From NCBI RefSeq assembly GCF_027579695.1, contig NC_083586.1, forward strand, positions 1,465,001-1,529,000: 64,000 nucleotides of DNA, in the 5' to 3' direction. Numbering within the stretch: position 1 is the stretch's first letter; each line of letters begins with the position of its first letter. The notes below the pieces were generated by a model, which saw nothing but the letters and a program-made list of their open reading frames with translations, searched no databases and was not told the DNA's origin. This document shows positions 22,211 to 35,700 of this stretch, piece by piece. The translations under genes were made by a program, and so were the position numbers. This DNA comes from Neoarius graeffei. Its lineage: Eukaryota; Chordata; Actinopteri; Siluriformes; Ariidae.

Positions 22211-22873
22211 TGCTGTCAAAAATGTCGTTAACTTGACTCAATTTTAACGGCAATAATTTTTTTTATCGCGAGATTAACGCTCTGTGACATGATGCCACAC
22301 CCCGCACAGCCAGAGTCCTCTGCCCTCCCCCGAAGCGCCACGGTGCTCAGCTTAAGTTTTTCGTTTTCCCATCGGCGGCTACAGCCCCACTTTGCAGTGG
22401 CTGTGACAAGACGTGTTATGCTCTGCAATAAAAAAAAAACATTGGTACAACCAGTGTTCGAACTATGCCGATATTTTCGGGGGGTCCCTTATTTTCCCTT
22501 GGGGGGGTACTTGCGCTTGTCTCAGCGCGGCTCTCCAGAGCACGGCTCTCCATCGCGTGCTCACTTCGGATATGCAAATGCTTCCCATTACACACGATTG
22601 CTGTGTCAATAAACATCATTTTGCCAATATTTTAGAGACCCCCCAACATTTCCCAAATCATGTTTTCAAGGGATCTCATGTCTGTTTCAGGGGATCTCGG
22701 ATCCCCCATGTATCCCCGTAGTTCGAACGGTGAGCAAGCCCATTCACTTTTTTATGCTGATAAGAGAATTACAATGGTTTTTCATGTGACAAAAATGTGC
22801 GATTAATCGCGAGTTAACTATGACAGTCGCGACATTAATCGCGATTAAATATTTTAATCGCTTGACAGCACTA
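22208..22873 (+). mobile_element. composite hAT-family MITE, copy 1
   Basis: Ends match the element at 20241 (TAGTGCTGTCAA and TTGACAGCACTA), and the right 130 bp is almost identical to it. The left half differs and lacks the THAP exon. A second MITE is inserted between GGTACAA and GCAAGCCC. The same composite is found again at 42517. Confidence 0.8.
22452..22722. mobile_element. nested MITE with CAGTGTTCGAAC ends
   Basis: It begins CAGTGTTCGAACTA and ends TAGTTCGAACGGTG, an inverted pair of about 13 bp. It carries GGGGGGTCCC and GGATCCCC tracts. It interrupts a sequence that is continuous in the 20241 element. No clear target duplication is left. Confidence 0.7.
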
Positions 22874-23600
22874 CAAAATAGCATTATAGAGCTCTAAATG
22901 GTGAAACTGTACTGAATAACTCCAGTTAAGGTGATTCTGTCTGAGCGATACAGAATCATGAATACAAAATACTGAGCAGTTCTCAACAAAAACACCATGA
23001 GATCATCTCCATTTAACCGGCCCATGATTTAAAGCCCTCCTGAATTGCGAGTCGGCTCCCAAGGTTCACATGAAAGAGTCAGTTCAAGGAATCAACTTGC
23101 TTGTGAAGGTCACTAATAACAAGAAATATGAATCTTTTCGAATCATTTGACTCGGCTCATCGAGTCGACTCCCAAACGGCTCATTGTCATTCCCCCCAAA
23201 AATTTAACCGTTTGACCAGCCACTTACACAGAAATCACATTTTTACTAAAACAACTATCCAACACATGAATATTCAACTATTTATTTCGCAATAAACAAA
23301 CAGTTATTTCAGTGTCGCTTTAAGTAGTGATGGGAAACGTTTCATAATACAAAAAGCTTAACACAAGCTCACAAACCCACCAGCAAAAGCAGATCGCATT
23401 CACATATTGCACTTTTCTAGAAAAGGAATTAATATTTCTGAAGGGCTGCAAACCGGCCACATGTTTATTACAGAACACTGCATACAATTACTCTGACTTC
23501 CCATTATCTATTGTCTGGAAAAGCTGTGAGCCTAAAAACTCAAATCAAATCCTTTTAAGAACTCCATGAACCTCCCTTATTGCAGGCAACATTTAAAAAC
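22874..23600. other. spacer with GACTC/GATTC-rich repeat
   Basis: No gene is seen. Between about 23040 and 23190 the words GAGTCGACTC, GACTCGGCTC and GAATCATTTGACTC recur, giving short imperfect palindromes of a kind common in fish repeats. Confidence 0.4.
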
Positions 23601-23603
23601 AGA

Positions 23604-23609
23604 TTTATT
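23604..23609 (-). terminator. aurka: AATAAA polyadenylation signal of aurka
   Basis: TTTATT on the plus strand is AATAAA on the minus strand, about 190 bp past the Aurora A stop codon. It is the first canonical signal after the stop. Confidence 0.6.
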
Positions 23610-23797
23610 GTTTCAAGTAAGAACAGGTACATTTTCATAATTCTGAACAGGTAAATATTTACAGGAAGGAAGGAGGGAGGGAACGAGGACAGGAGAAGGA
23701 AGTCATGTGCACATGAGGGAAAAGTCAGCCAGGCTCAGGAACAACTGCCATCTCAGCATCTCAAATCCATAGTTTGTGTTGGAGCCACACAGTATGC

Positions 23798-26700
23798 TCA
23801 CGGAGACTCTTTAGTGGCTCGAGTGAAAGTAGTCGGCTTCTTGGTGGAGTTTTCCACAACCCAGTGATGAGTCAGGACTCCTTGGATGGGAAGTCGGTGC
23901 ATCGGGTTGTGTTTCAACAGCCTGTTGATCAGATCTCTAGCACCCTCGCTCACGTGGGATGGATAACTGAACTCAACCTGCAAAAAGGGACGAAACGATC
24001 ACGAGGGAACATTCTGAACCCCACAAGACATTAACCTAGATAAAATATTTGGATTTAAGCAACCAGCTGAAACGTGAAGCAACAAAAAGGAGTGGTGCGA
24101 TGAAGCAGAGAGTTACTGAGACCACACCAAAGTTCATCATTTTTTTTTTAAAGAAAAACACCCCAGCATATCCCAATGCATTCCATTTCTTTTACACAAA
24201 TTTGCCAACAGTTACAATTCATTTATTAAAGAAAATACTTTCATCCACTTATAATTGTATTTAATTTTGTAGAACATCTGCAACAAGTCATTTCCTGTTC
24301 TCACTTGTGTTATAGCAGCAATAAACAATTGTACCCTCACCAGCACCTCTCTTCTTTTGGATGTTAAGAACAATAAAACATTGTTAAAGAAACCACAGTG
24401 TGTAAACTCATCGATCCTGAAGATGACAAAACTACTAAAGCTTTAACTAAGTGCTGACACTTGAGACTCCATCAAATGTTGCATAAACATCTCAGGACAA
24501 CCAACTCCACCACAACTTTCTAACCAACCAGACTCAAGCGTTCAACCCCACTGTGGAATACAGGAAGTTGAACACCTTCTGACCAATCAGAATTCCACAG
24601 ACCGTCTCGAATGCAGTTTGGTGATCAGAGCAGACCTTAAACTGATGTGCTACTAATCGTCTGGTTATTTTACACATCTGCTTGATTTCCTTGGGTATAT
24701 AAAACATGTGCTTCAATCTGGTCTCAATTTCATTTGAACTCATATTCCAAGTAGAATCTCCTCATGCTTACCCTGGAGATTTTACGGTACGTTTCTTCAT
24801 GGCTCTTCGTCTCAAAAGGAGGATTCCTGACCAGAAACTCATAACAGAGAACACCCAGGCTCCAGAGGTCCACTTTCTCATCGTGGGTTTTGCCCTCGAT
24901 CATCTCTGGAGGAAGATAGTCAAGCGTGCCGCATAGCATAGACCTCCTGTCAAAAACACACCAAAAGAATGAAGCCAGACATTTAGGAGAGTCTCAGCTT
25001 CAACATGTAATGCATTAAATCAGCAGGAATTTCTCAAAAATTAAGAAACTGCTGAAGTTCAACTGTGTGACAGGAATACTGGGAGACATTTTGCCAGCAC
25101 ATGAATAAATAAAAAAATACCTCGAGGATGGAGTGTGGACAGACCACCCGAAGTCTGCAATCTTCAGTTCACCATTTGCTCCCAATAACAGATTCTCAGG
25201 TTTAATGTCTCGGTGAATGACTTTCTTTGAATGGCAGTAGTACAGAGCATCAGCAAGCTCCATTATATACTGCAACACACACACACACACAGAATAATGC
25301 AAACAGTTTCGGAAAAAAAATCACCAAGCTGATGTCAGAGACTGGCAGACATTTATCAGGCATGAAAATGGGTCAGGGGTTGAAAAGGTGAGAAGGGTGC
25401 ACACGCGCGGGGGTGGGGTATTGTCGGGCGACGGGCGTTGGTGGTGCGGAGGAAATACTTCCGGTACACTGATGTATCGCAGTTTGGACGTGAACAATCA
25501 AAGCATGGCTGCCCTTGTTTGCATAATTTATGTCCTTGTGGCAGAGGACACACCTGGCCAATCCCTCTCTGTCAATTTTCTTAAAGAAATCCCCAACATG
25601 AAAGGAGACCTCATCCCTTCACAGATACCTTGCCCTCCAGCTTAAGCCAGGCCCACTTCCAGCTGCATTTCATGCCTGCATCCAGCTTAACAGCTGCAGC
25701 GTCCTCTTCCCCTAACACACCCATTCTAAGGATAATGTTTGTATTAGTGCAAGTGGTACATCAGTATCAACTGTAAACCACTCTCTACTGTTAGTCCGTG
25801 ACCTAGAGGGGTTGGTCGTTACCGAAAAAGTGGCAAAGGCTACCATACCTTTTCTGAAAGCTTGGAGTCTCAGCTTTTCAATGATGTATGATGGCCATCT
25901 GACAGGAGTAGCTGTTTTGAGTTATCACACATAATGTAAACTAAGGTTGAGAAAATATTGTGTATAAATCAAGCAGAACACTGATATTGCCGAAATCTAT
26001 ATTGGACACATTGGAATATTTTATTTTGTTTGGCATCATTTTAAAGGGGAGACTCCGAGCTTTCATTTAAATCCTTTTGTGAGTATTTTAGATGAGTACA
26101 GCCAACCCTGGAGCTCATCAAACTTTTAATCACACACATTTTCCTTCCATTTCCGCCTAAGTCATCCTCATCTCATCTAATTATCTCCAGCCGCTTTATC
26201 CTTCTACAGGGTCGCAGGCAAGCTGGAGCCTATCCCAGCTGACTACGGGCGAAAGGCGGGGTACACCCTGGACAAGTCGCCAGGTCATCACAGGGCTGAC
26301 ACATAGACACAGACAACCATTCACACTCACAATCACACCTACGGTCAATTTAGAGTCACCAGTTAACCTAACCTGCATGTCTTTGGACTGTGGGGGAAAC
26401 CGGAGCACCCAGAGGAAACCCACGCGGACACGGGGAGAACATGCAAACTCCACACAGAAAGGCCCTCGCCGGCCCCGGGGCTCGAACCCAGGACCTTCTT
26501 GCTGTGAGGCGACAGCGCTAACCACTACACCACCGTGCCACCCCCTAAGTCATCCTCATTCATTATCTCTAGCCGCTTTATCCTTCTACAGGGTCGCAGG
26601 CAAGCTGGAGCCTATCCCAGCTGACTACGGGCGAAAGGCGGGGTACACCCTGGACAAGTCGCCAGGTCATCACAGGGCTGACACATAGACACAGACAACC

Positions 26701-29700
26701 ATTCATACTCACATTCACACCTACGGTCAATTTAGAGTCACCAGTTAACCTAACCTGCATGTCTTTGGACTGTGGGGGAAACCGGAGCACCCAGAGGAAA
26801 CCCACGCGGACACGGGGAGAACATGCAAACTCCACACAGAAAGGCCCTCGCCGGCCCCGGGGCTCAAACCCAGGACCTTCTTGCTACACCACCGTGCCGC
26901 CCCCTAAGTCATCCTTTGTCTTTTAATTCTGTGGCACCAGGGAGCACCAGAAAAACAAAATCCAAACACTGAAATACTGGCATGACCCTGAGGATTCAGA
27001 AAATGTACCATTTACCCATATTATCTGATTTGGAGGGGGATTTTCAGTCTGATAACAGACATGGCGTTTTTTCAAAGACAAAACAGTAGTGTACGATTCT
27101 AATTTGTTGACATGTCGAGTTGAAAGTCTGAGGTAGAACATTTTTAGAAAAAGTTGTTATTCAGCATTTTGAGATATTTCAAAGGGTCCTTAATACATGT
27201 CCACCACATATAATTTATATCAGGTCCCAACTTTCATGGAATTTACATTACAATTGAATACAGTGTTCTGCTTGATTTATACGCAATATTTTCTCAACCT
27301 TAGTTTACATTATGTGTGATAACTCAAAACAGCTACTCTTGTCAGATGGCCATCATACATCACTGAAAAGCTGAGAATCCAAGCTTTCAGAAAAGGTATG
27401 GTAGCCTTTTCCACTTTTTCGGTAACTGTTTCCATATTTTGAGGCCCTGGCTCACAGTCTATGTGTTCACACCAGAAACTACTAAAGCTTTAATGGCCAG
27501 AAGTAGGCTAGCTGACTTAGAATGGTGACAAAAGCTACAGCAGCGACTAAAAATAATATCAACATAACGATTTACACAACAGCTTTAGTGGCTTTTGGTC
27601 TAAACACACGGCAAGCCTTTCGTGACACACTCTTCCCTGTTGTCTTCTCTCTAATTTCGCGCTGAAAAAAATTGACGCCCCGTCTTGTCAATGGATGGAG
27701 CCCGGGCAGTAAATGCGAGACGCCCACTTTTGCTATTTTAGATGGCTCAAAACCATTACGTTTTAATGAATCAATAAATAACAGTGTAAAACAGTGGAGT
27801 GTAAAAAAGACCAGGGTTCACAAGTTTTTATTTTGTCACAAAAGGCTTCAAGCATGGGCCAAAGCATAGGCTAACAAGTTTTAGAGTTTACCACTTCACC
27901 TTCAGCCTTTTCAGCCCCTCACATGAATATTATCCTCACACGTCCCTGAAATACCAATTACAGAGATAATAGAAAGAAGTTTGTGTTTCTTCTTTTATGT
28001 TACTGTTAACTACTCAAGCTTTAAGCTAACTTAATATCTGGCAAACGGGAGCTATTATTTTCACCAGAGCTTCGGCTAGCTCTGGCAGTGTTCAACGCAA
28101 GCTGTAGCGAACGGCAGTAACTTTGTTATACTGCACAAAATATGAAAACGATTGAAACCATTACTCACCAAATTCAATCCGCTGGTAAATGCAGGTAAAT
28201 GTGTAAGTTACACTCTGGTCTGCCTTGTCCCAGGCCATCCTTAAAAAAAAAAATCCGTTTCCTGTCCACCAGGTGAGCAAAAAAATTCAGTCGGGAGGGA
28301 GGGATTTTTATTTTTAATTTTTTTTTTATTATATATGGATGGATAAGAAATTACAATGCTGTGTTTGCTTTTTCTTTCAGTACTTTTTATTACAAAAGCA
28401 GACATTTAATAAAATGACAGTTTAATCAACTGAAACTTGTACAGAAACTTTAAGTTAGCATTTTAAATGCTGACTGCAACATTTGCAAAACTTTTACAAA
28501 GGTACTTAAAATGTCCAACACACGGACTTTTTGTAGTTCTAAATCGACCGCTAGGCCTAGTTCGGATGAAATTACACTATTAAAATGATCACTGAATGAT
28601 TTGTTTTTCTGAATCTTTACTATTTTGTTGTTCGCTAGAATACCATTTTGCGATTTCACACTTAAGCAAATGTTTGAAAACTCCGGATCTCCTTCCTTCA
28701 TGGTGGCTGCCATTTTTTTTGTGCCACACGGCGCATGCGCAGAGCTGATTCAACAGGGCTTTCCTCAAGCACCGGCTGCGGCCACGCAATTAAGTCCAGC
28801 CGGCTACTTTAATGACTATTTTTGTAGCCCACAGGCTCTAAATATTAATTTTCGATTTTAATAAAATTAAATGTTTATCTAACGGACTGACAATAATGTC
28901 AAACTGAACCGCACTCATTTAAGTTGTGATTCGCACTGTTTGTACCGATAATAACCACAAATTCCCAGCAGACTTCGTTGATCAGGGGAGAGTAACTCAT
29001 CCGCGGCCCCGACATGCGGTGTGTGCGCGCACTCGGCGGAGGCAGTAGTGTGCGCGCGCACTCGGCGGAGGCAGTAATGGAAAGCCCTGGGAATGCGTAA
29101 ATGTCAAGTTCGAGTTTAGATTTACGAACCCGAAAAAAAAATGTCGAAAAACCGGCGTTAAAAAAAAAAATTCACCCGCACAAACGGCACTCACCCGGCC
29201 GGTGGACCGGAAACAGAACATTTTTTAATAATGGCCCCAGGTGGATATGTCCTGCTTCTCGTTCTCGCTGCTTTGCAATTCAACCACAGGCTCTCTCCAT
29301 GCACTCCAAGTACACGTGAAGAGTGTGCGCATGATTGGAATAATGGAACGCAGTTTGGCATATGATTGGTTCTCGGCAGCGAAGTAGCCAGGAGGATTTA
29401 CTGACCGTCCAAGTGTCATTTAAAGGGCCGATTTCTGAAGTGCTCAGTTTGCGTATTAAGTCAAATCATATGATGATTAAAAAAAAAAAAAATCAATCTC
29501 CCGACCCTGACCCCCCCCCCCCAAAAAAAAATCTCCTCGGATCTACACGATTCGCGTAGGTCACCCTTTTTGACTTCAAAATGGTGAATTTCGCCGAAAG
29601 GTGAGAGATTTTCATGCCTGATTTATACTAAACACCTACAAGTTATTTCTGTTAAAGGGGCCAATATTCACTTCTGAAGCCAAGAGTGTACTTTCTCCAC

Positions 29701-32700
29701 AGAAATATATTACAGCCATTTATTTATTGAATCAATAACTGAAAAAGCCAGTTTTTCCTTGTTTTGGTCATCACCTTTACCTAGAGGCACTGTAGCTTCT
29801 CATCTCAAGCTGCTTTATCCTGTCCTACAGGGTCGCAGGCAAGCTGGAGCCTATCCCAGCTGACTACGGGCGAAAGGCGGGGTACACCCTGGACAAGTCG
29901 CCAGGTCATCACAGGGCTGACACATAGACACAGACAACCATTCACACTCACATTCACACCTATGGTCAATTTAGAGTCACCAGTTAACCTAACCTGCATG
30001 TCTTTGGACTGTGGGGGAAACCGGAGCACCCGGAGGAAACCCACGCGGACACGGGGAGAACATGCAAACTCCGCACAGAAAGGCCCTCGCCGGCCACGGG
30101 CTCGAACCCAGACCTTCTTGCTGTGAGGCGACAGCGCTAACCACTACACCACCGTGCCACCGCACTGTAACTAAAAAGGGTGAAATATTTGCTTATTAAA
30201 AACATGTTGAGAAAAGTCTACAGTTTCCATGGAACAGACTTCCTTTTCTCCTCCACAACTGTATATCCATCATTACACTGCACCAGTCCATTATACAAAG
30301 CCTGCAGATCCGCCTTGTGTTTACAAGACCCAAGTATAAAATGAAAGATATCATGCTATTCATCGAGGCAACACCCACAAACATCCTGTTGATTGAAAGC
30401 TGTTAAATGATGTGCTGTCACAAAACAAGGCAGGGAGAAAAGGGAAAAATTATAGTGCAGCACAACATCAACACAAGCATGCATTTAACTGGAAGTTTCT
30501 ATTACTGGATGTTCCCACAAAAATGCAGTCTCACTGGTATTACTGATTTGACTTTAAACACAAAAGCACAACATACTTTTACCCAAACTAATAACATACA
30601 CCATCAAGAACACCAAGTTTTTAATTTGGCCTGAACCCCAGCCACCACCACGCCCTTACACCACAGTGCTGCTGAATTCAGGATTCTGATTGGTCAGTAG
30701 ACATGACTTACTTTTAAACAATGGCACAGGTTTATAAAACATACAAACTTTAATCAGCTACTTTTTCTATAAAACAGCTCAGAGACTTGATTGCATGAAT
30801 GGATCTTATTTATAAGAAGCGCAACTATAGACACGATGACTTTCTGTACTATTTAGGGAAGGAACCTCCAGTATCTGCATGATGGAACAGTCAGAGATAA
30901 AGCAGTCATGAAGTTTGACATCAAGTCACAAGTTCCTGATTTGTATGAGGGAGAAATATGCAGTTTGTCATCAGTGTGTGTGAGAACACACATCTGATCA
31001 TTCCTAGCAGGCAAGCGAGAAGTTATTTCACTGATGTTATTAAACAGAGATAAAATGCATGTTGCGTGTCATTTAATTTCAATCATTAAACTGATGAAAC
31101 CAGTTTAAATAAACGTTCCTACTCTCAAACAGTAAATCAGGTCAGTTACAGACCGAACATGCTGCATGTTCTCACCGTGGCACTGCGCTGATCATTAAAC
31201 GTCCTGCAGCGCTGCAGTTCTCCATACAGCTCTCCTTTAGGAGCAAACTCCAGGATGAGGTAGACTCGGGCGGAGTCGTGGAAGTAGCCGTACAGGCGCA
31301 GGATGTTGGGATGCCTTTGAAGTGATGGGGGAGGGGGAGAGAATTTACAGTGATGCTTGAAAGTTTGTGTACCCTTTAGAATTTTCTATATTTCTGCATA
31401 AATGACCTAAAACAATCAGATTTTCACACAAGTCCTAAAAGTAGATAAAGAGAACCCAGTTAAACACACGAGACAAAAATATTATACTTGGCCATTTATT
31501 TGAGGGAAATGATCCAATATTACATATCTGAGTGGCAAAAGTATGTGAACCTCTATGATTAGCAGTTAATTTGAATGAATCCTTTATTGTCACGTAGTCA
31601 CAAGTACTAGTGAAATTAGCTGTCAACCCATCCGTGTATACACACACACTTGACACAGGGGGAATAGACAGGACAGGAAGACCAGGATGAAAAATACAGA
31701 GTAGCATGAGAGAAGGGGAGGAGAAAAAGAAAAATAAAGCAACCCCCACACTACGCTCCTACGGGGAGTACAGTGTGGGAACATTAAAAAAAAAAACCTC
31801 AGCACATAAGCACAAAATAAAAATACAACACGAAAAACTCAGGACTCAAGGGGAAGGGGGCAGAGGTATAGGTAACCCAGCACAAACCCATCTGAAGGTA
31901 AAATTAGAGTCAGGTGTTTTCAATCAATGGGATGACAAATCAGGTGTGAGTGGGCACCCTGTTTTATTTAAAGAACAGGGATCTATCAATGTCTGATCTT
32001 CACAACACATGTTTGTGGAAGTATATCATGGCACAAACAAAGGATATTTCTGAGGACCTCAGAAAAAGCGTTGTTGATGCTCATCAGGCTGGAAAAGGTT
32101 ACAAAACCATCTCTAAAGAGTTTGGACTCCACCAATTCACAGTCAGACAGATTGTGTACAAATGGAGGAAATTCAAGACCATTGTTACGCTCCCCAGGAG
32201 TGGTCGACCAACAAAGATCACTCCAAGAGCAAGGCGTGTAATAGTCGGCGAGGTCACAAAGGACCCCGGGTTAACTTCTAAGTAACTGAAGGCCTCTCTC
32301 ACATTGGCTCATGTTCATGAGTCCACCATCAGGAGAACACTGAACAACAATGGTGTGCATGGCAGCGTTGCAAGGAGAAAGCCACTGCTCTCCAAAAAGA
32401 ACATTGCTGCTCATTTGCAGTTTGCTAAAGATCATGTAGACAAGCCAAAAGGCTATTGGAAAAATGTTCTGTGGACAAATGAGAACAAAATGGAATTTTG
32501 ATTTAAATGAGAAGCGTACAGGGGCGATAGCGTTCCGGCGCTGCGCCGGATTTCCGGCACGCCGTGGCTGGGGAAAAAAATAAAATCTAGTTCGCCCATT
32601 GTCCTGTGTCATTCTGAGATGCGCAGATAGACAGTAAAGGGAATTCGGAATTCCCTTTACTGTCTATCTGCGCATCTCAGAATGACACAGGACAATGGGC

Positions 32701-35700
32701 GAACTAGATTTTTTTTTTTTCCCCAGCCACGGCGCGCCGGAAATCCGGCGCAGCGCCGGAACGCTATCGCCCCTGAGCGTTATGTTTGGAGAAAGGAAAA
32801 CACTGCATTCCAGCATAAGAACCTTATCCCATCTGTGAAACATGGTGGTGGTAGGATCATGGTTTGGGTCTGTTTTGCTGCATCTGGGCCAGAACGGCTT
32901 GCCATCATTGATGGAACAATGAATTCTGAATGATACCAGCAAACTCTAAAGGAAAACGTCAGGACATCTGTCCATGAACTGAATCTCAAGAGAAGGTGGG
33001 TCATGCAGCAAGACAACGACCCTAAGCACACAAGTCATTCTACCAAAGAACAGTTAAAGAAGAATAAAGTGAATGTTTTGGAATGGCCAAGTCAAAGTCC
33101 TGACCTTAATCCAATCGAAATGTTGTGGAAGGACCTGAAGTGAGCAGTTCATGTGAGGAAACCCACCAACATCCCAGAGTTGAAGCTGTTCTGTACGGAG
33201 GAATGGGCTAAAATTCCTCCAAGCCGGTGTGCAGGACTGATCAACAGTTACCGCAAATGTTTAGTTGCAGTTATTGCTGCACAAGGGGGTCACACCAGAT
33301 ACTGAAAGCAAAGGTTGACATACTTTTGCCACTGACAGATATGTAATATTGGATCATTTTCCTCAATAAATAAATGACCAAGTATAATATTTTCATCTCA
33401 TTTGTTTAACTGGGTTCTCTTTATCTACTTTTAGAACTTGTGTGAAAATCTGATGTTTTAGGTCATATTTATGCAGAAATACAGAAAATTCTAAAGGGTT
33501 CACAAACTTTCAAGCACCACTATAGCACACATCCTCAGTCAGTAGATCGAGTTGCAAAGAACCCACGCTCACCTACCTGAGATGTGACTGGATCTCCACC
33601 TCTCTCCTCAGCTGGTGCACCACGCCGGCTTTCTCCAACTGCTTCTTAAAAAGCACCTTCAGGGCCAGGATGAACTTGGTCTGTCTCTCTCTGGCCAAGT
33701 ACACGCTTCCAAACTTGCCCTTCCCGAGAGCCCTGCCGATGTCAAAGTTCTCCAGAGTCCATGGCGTCCTGAAACACAAGGAGAAGCAGACAGAGCTGAA
33801 CCAAAAAACAAAACCCAAACACTCAAATGCACCAGCTCGTCCTCCATATATACATTTTTGTCAATCACTGATTAAATGCCAGTAATATAACTTGAACTCT
33901 ACAGTGCTCTTCATCCCCAACTTGGTGAACTAGCATGAGGATGTTTTTGATTGAGACTCCAAAGCTCTTCTGTAAGTCACGCTGGATAAGACTGTCTACT
34001 AAATGCTATAAACATCAAAGACTAGTTTAAACTGACAGTACATTTCAGGTATAAAATTACTGCAATCCCTGCAGATTATATGATCTAGTTGAGGTTTATT
34101 TTTGTTAGTGTTTGGTGTAAACTTGCACCCTCAGAATATGAATGTTTTTCCCAAATTTACAATATTTTCATGAAAACCAGATTTCTTGTGTAAACCCTCA
34201 TACAAATGATTTATGAATAAGTCTGTTAATATACAGTGTGACTAGTGAGGCCGTGTGCGCGTGCAGGATGTATGACTCACTTCTCAGTGTTGGACGCATT
34301 AGTCATCTCACTGGCATGTTTTGCTGGGGGAGAAAAAAAAAAGTCAAAAAGTCAAGGTGTAAAAAATCCATAGAGCATCTTACAGTGAGCAGAAATAAAG
34401 TTAGTGCTTACAGTTCTCCTTATCCTGCTTGGGCTCTGTGGGTTCAACACACTCTGCGGCAGTGTGAGCAGGTATGAACTGACTCTCTGCTGGTTGGGGT
34501 TTGGGTTGAATCTGAGCAGGGTTAATATTCTGCTCTCCGCTGCATGGGTTTGTCTGTTCACTCCGAGGCCTTGGGACACACTGTGGACCCTGAGAAACAC
34601 CAAGCACAGACATGTGGCTCGGAGTTGGTGCCGGTTTGCGGCAGTATTCACAAGAGAACATAGACAACATATCAAATGTCGAAAGTGAGACATTTTGAAA
34701 TTTCATGCCAAATATTGGCTCATTTGAAATTTCATGACAGCAACACATCTCAAAAAAGTTGGGACAGGGGCAATAAGAGGCTGGAAAAGTTAAAGGTACA
34801 AAAAAGGAACAGCTGGAGGACCAAATTGCAACTCATTAGGCCAATTGGCAATAGGTCATTAACATGACTGGGTATAAAAAGAGCATCTTGGAGTGGCAGC
34901 GGCTCTCAGAAGTAAAGATGGGAAGAGGATCACCAATCCCCCTAATTCTGCGCCAACAAATAGTGGAGCAATATCAGAAAGGAGTTTGACAGTGTAAAAT
35001 TGCAAAAAATTTGAACATATCATCATCTACAGTGCATAATATCATCAAAAGATTCAGAGAATCTGGAAGAATCTCTGTGCATAAGGGTCAAGGCCGGAAA
35101 ACCATACTGGGTGCCCGTGATCTTCAGGCCCTTAGATGGCACTGCATCGCATACAGGCATGCTTCTGTATTGGAAATCACAAAATGGGCTCAGGAATATT
35201 TCCAGAGAACATTATCTGTGAACACAATTCACTGTGCCATCCGCCGTTGCCAACTAAAACTCTATAGTTCAAAGAAGAAGCCATATCTAAACATGATCCA
35301 GAAGCGCAGACGTATTCTCTGGGCCAAGGCTCATTTAAAATGAACTGTGGCAAAGTGGAAAACTGTTCTGTGGTCAGACGAATCAAAATTTGAAGTTCTT
35401 TATGGAAATCAGGGACGCCGTGTCATTTGGACTAAAGAGGAGAAGGACGACCCAAGTTGTTATCAGCGCTCAGTTCAGAAGCCTGCATCTCTGATGGTAT
35501 GGGGTTGCATTAGTGCGTGTGGCATGGGCAGCTTACACATCTGGAAAGACACCATCAATGCTGAAAGGTATATCCAGGTTCTAGAGCAACATATGCTCCC
35601 ATCCAGACGACGTCTCTTTCAGGGAAGACCTTGCATTTTCCAACATGACAATGGCTGCGTAGAAGAAGGGTCCAGGTACTGAACTGGCCAGACTGCAGTC

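Larger units (their letters stand above)
25823..27430. mobile_element. long-TIR DNA element of unknown family, disrupted by two SINEs
   Basis: Sequence 25823-25990 is the reverse complement of 27255-27430 at high identity, starting from GTTACCGAAAAAGTGG(C/A)AAAGG and including AAAACAGCTACTC, GTTGAGAAAATATTG and AAGCAGAACACTG. The arms are about 170 bp. Nothing in the short core reads as a transposase. Two SINEs were inserted later in its middle. Confidence 0.75.
25360..29622. mobile_element. candidate large inverted-end DNA element in an aurka intron
   Basis: ATCAGGCATGAAAAT near 25360 recurs inverted near 29608-29622, and both ends continue with partly matching AGGTGAG words. Just inside the left end, a minus-strand frame (25460-25561) starts [17 protein letters not shown] and carries C-x2-C and H-x5-H spacing like a BED-type finger. 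No transposase core is recognised. SINEs and another long-TIR element lie between the ends. The link between the two ends rests on about 15 bp plus weaker flanks, so this is tentative. Confidence 0.4.
31348..33522 (+). mobile_element. Tc1-like transposon, family B, with two insertions
   Basis: It is bounded by TA (31346-31347 and 33523-33524) with inverted ends reading GTG(A/G)TGCTTGAAAGTTTGTG and about 200 bp long. It encodes a different Tc1 transposase from family A. A repeat at about 31576-31905 interrupts the 5' leader, and a palindromic MITE at 32519-32775 interrupts the coding part. It lies antisense to aurka in an intron. Confidence 0.85.

Noticed and set aside
28450-28861. Overlapping small frames near 28.5-28.9 kb in the aurka intron
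   Set aside because: Short, on both strands, with no recognisable motif; could be remnants of the larger element but not supportable as genes.
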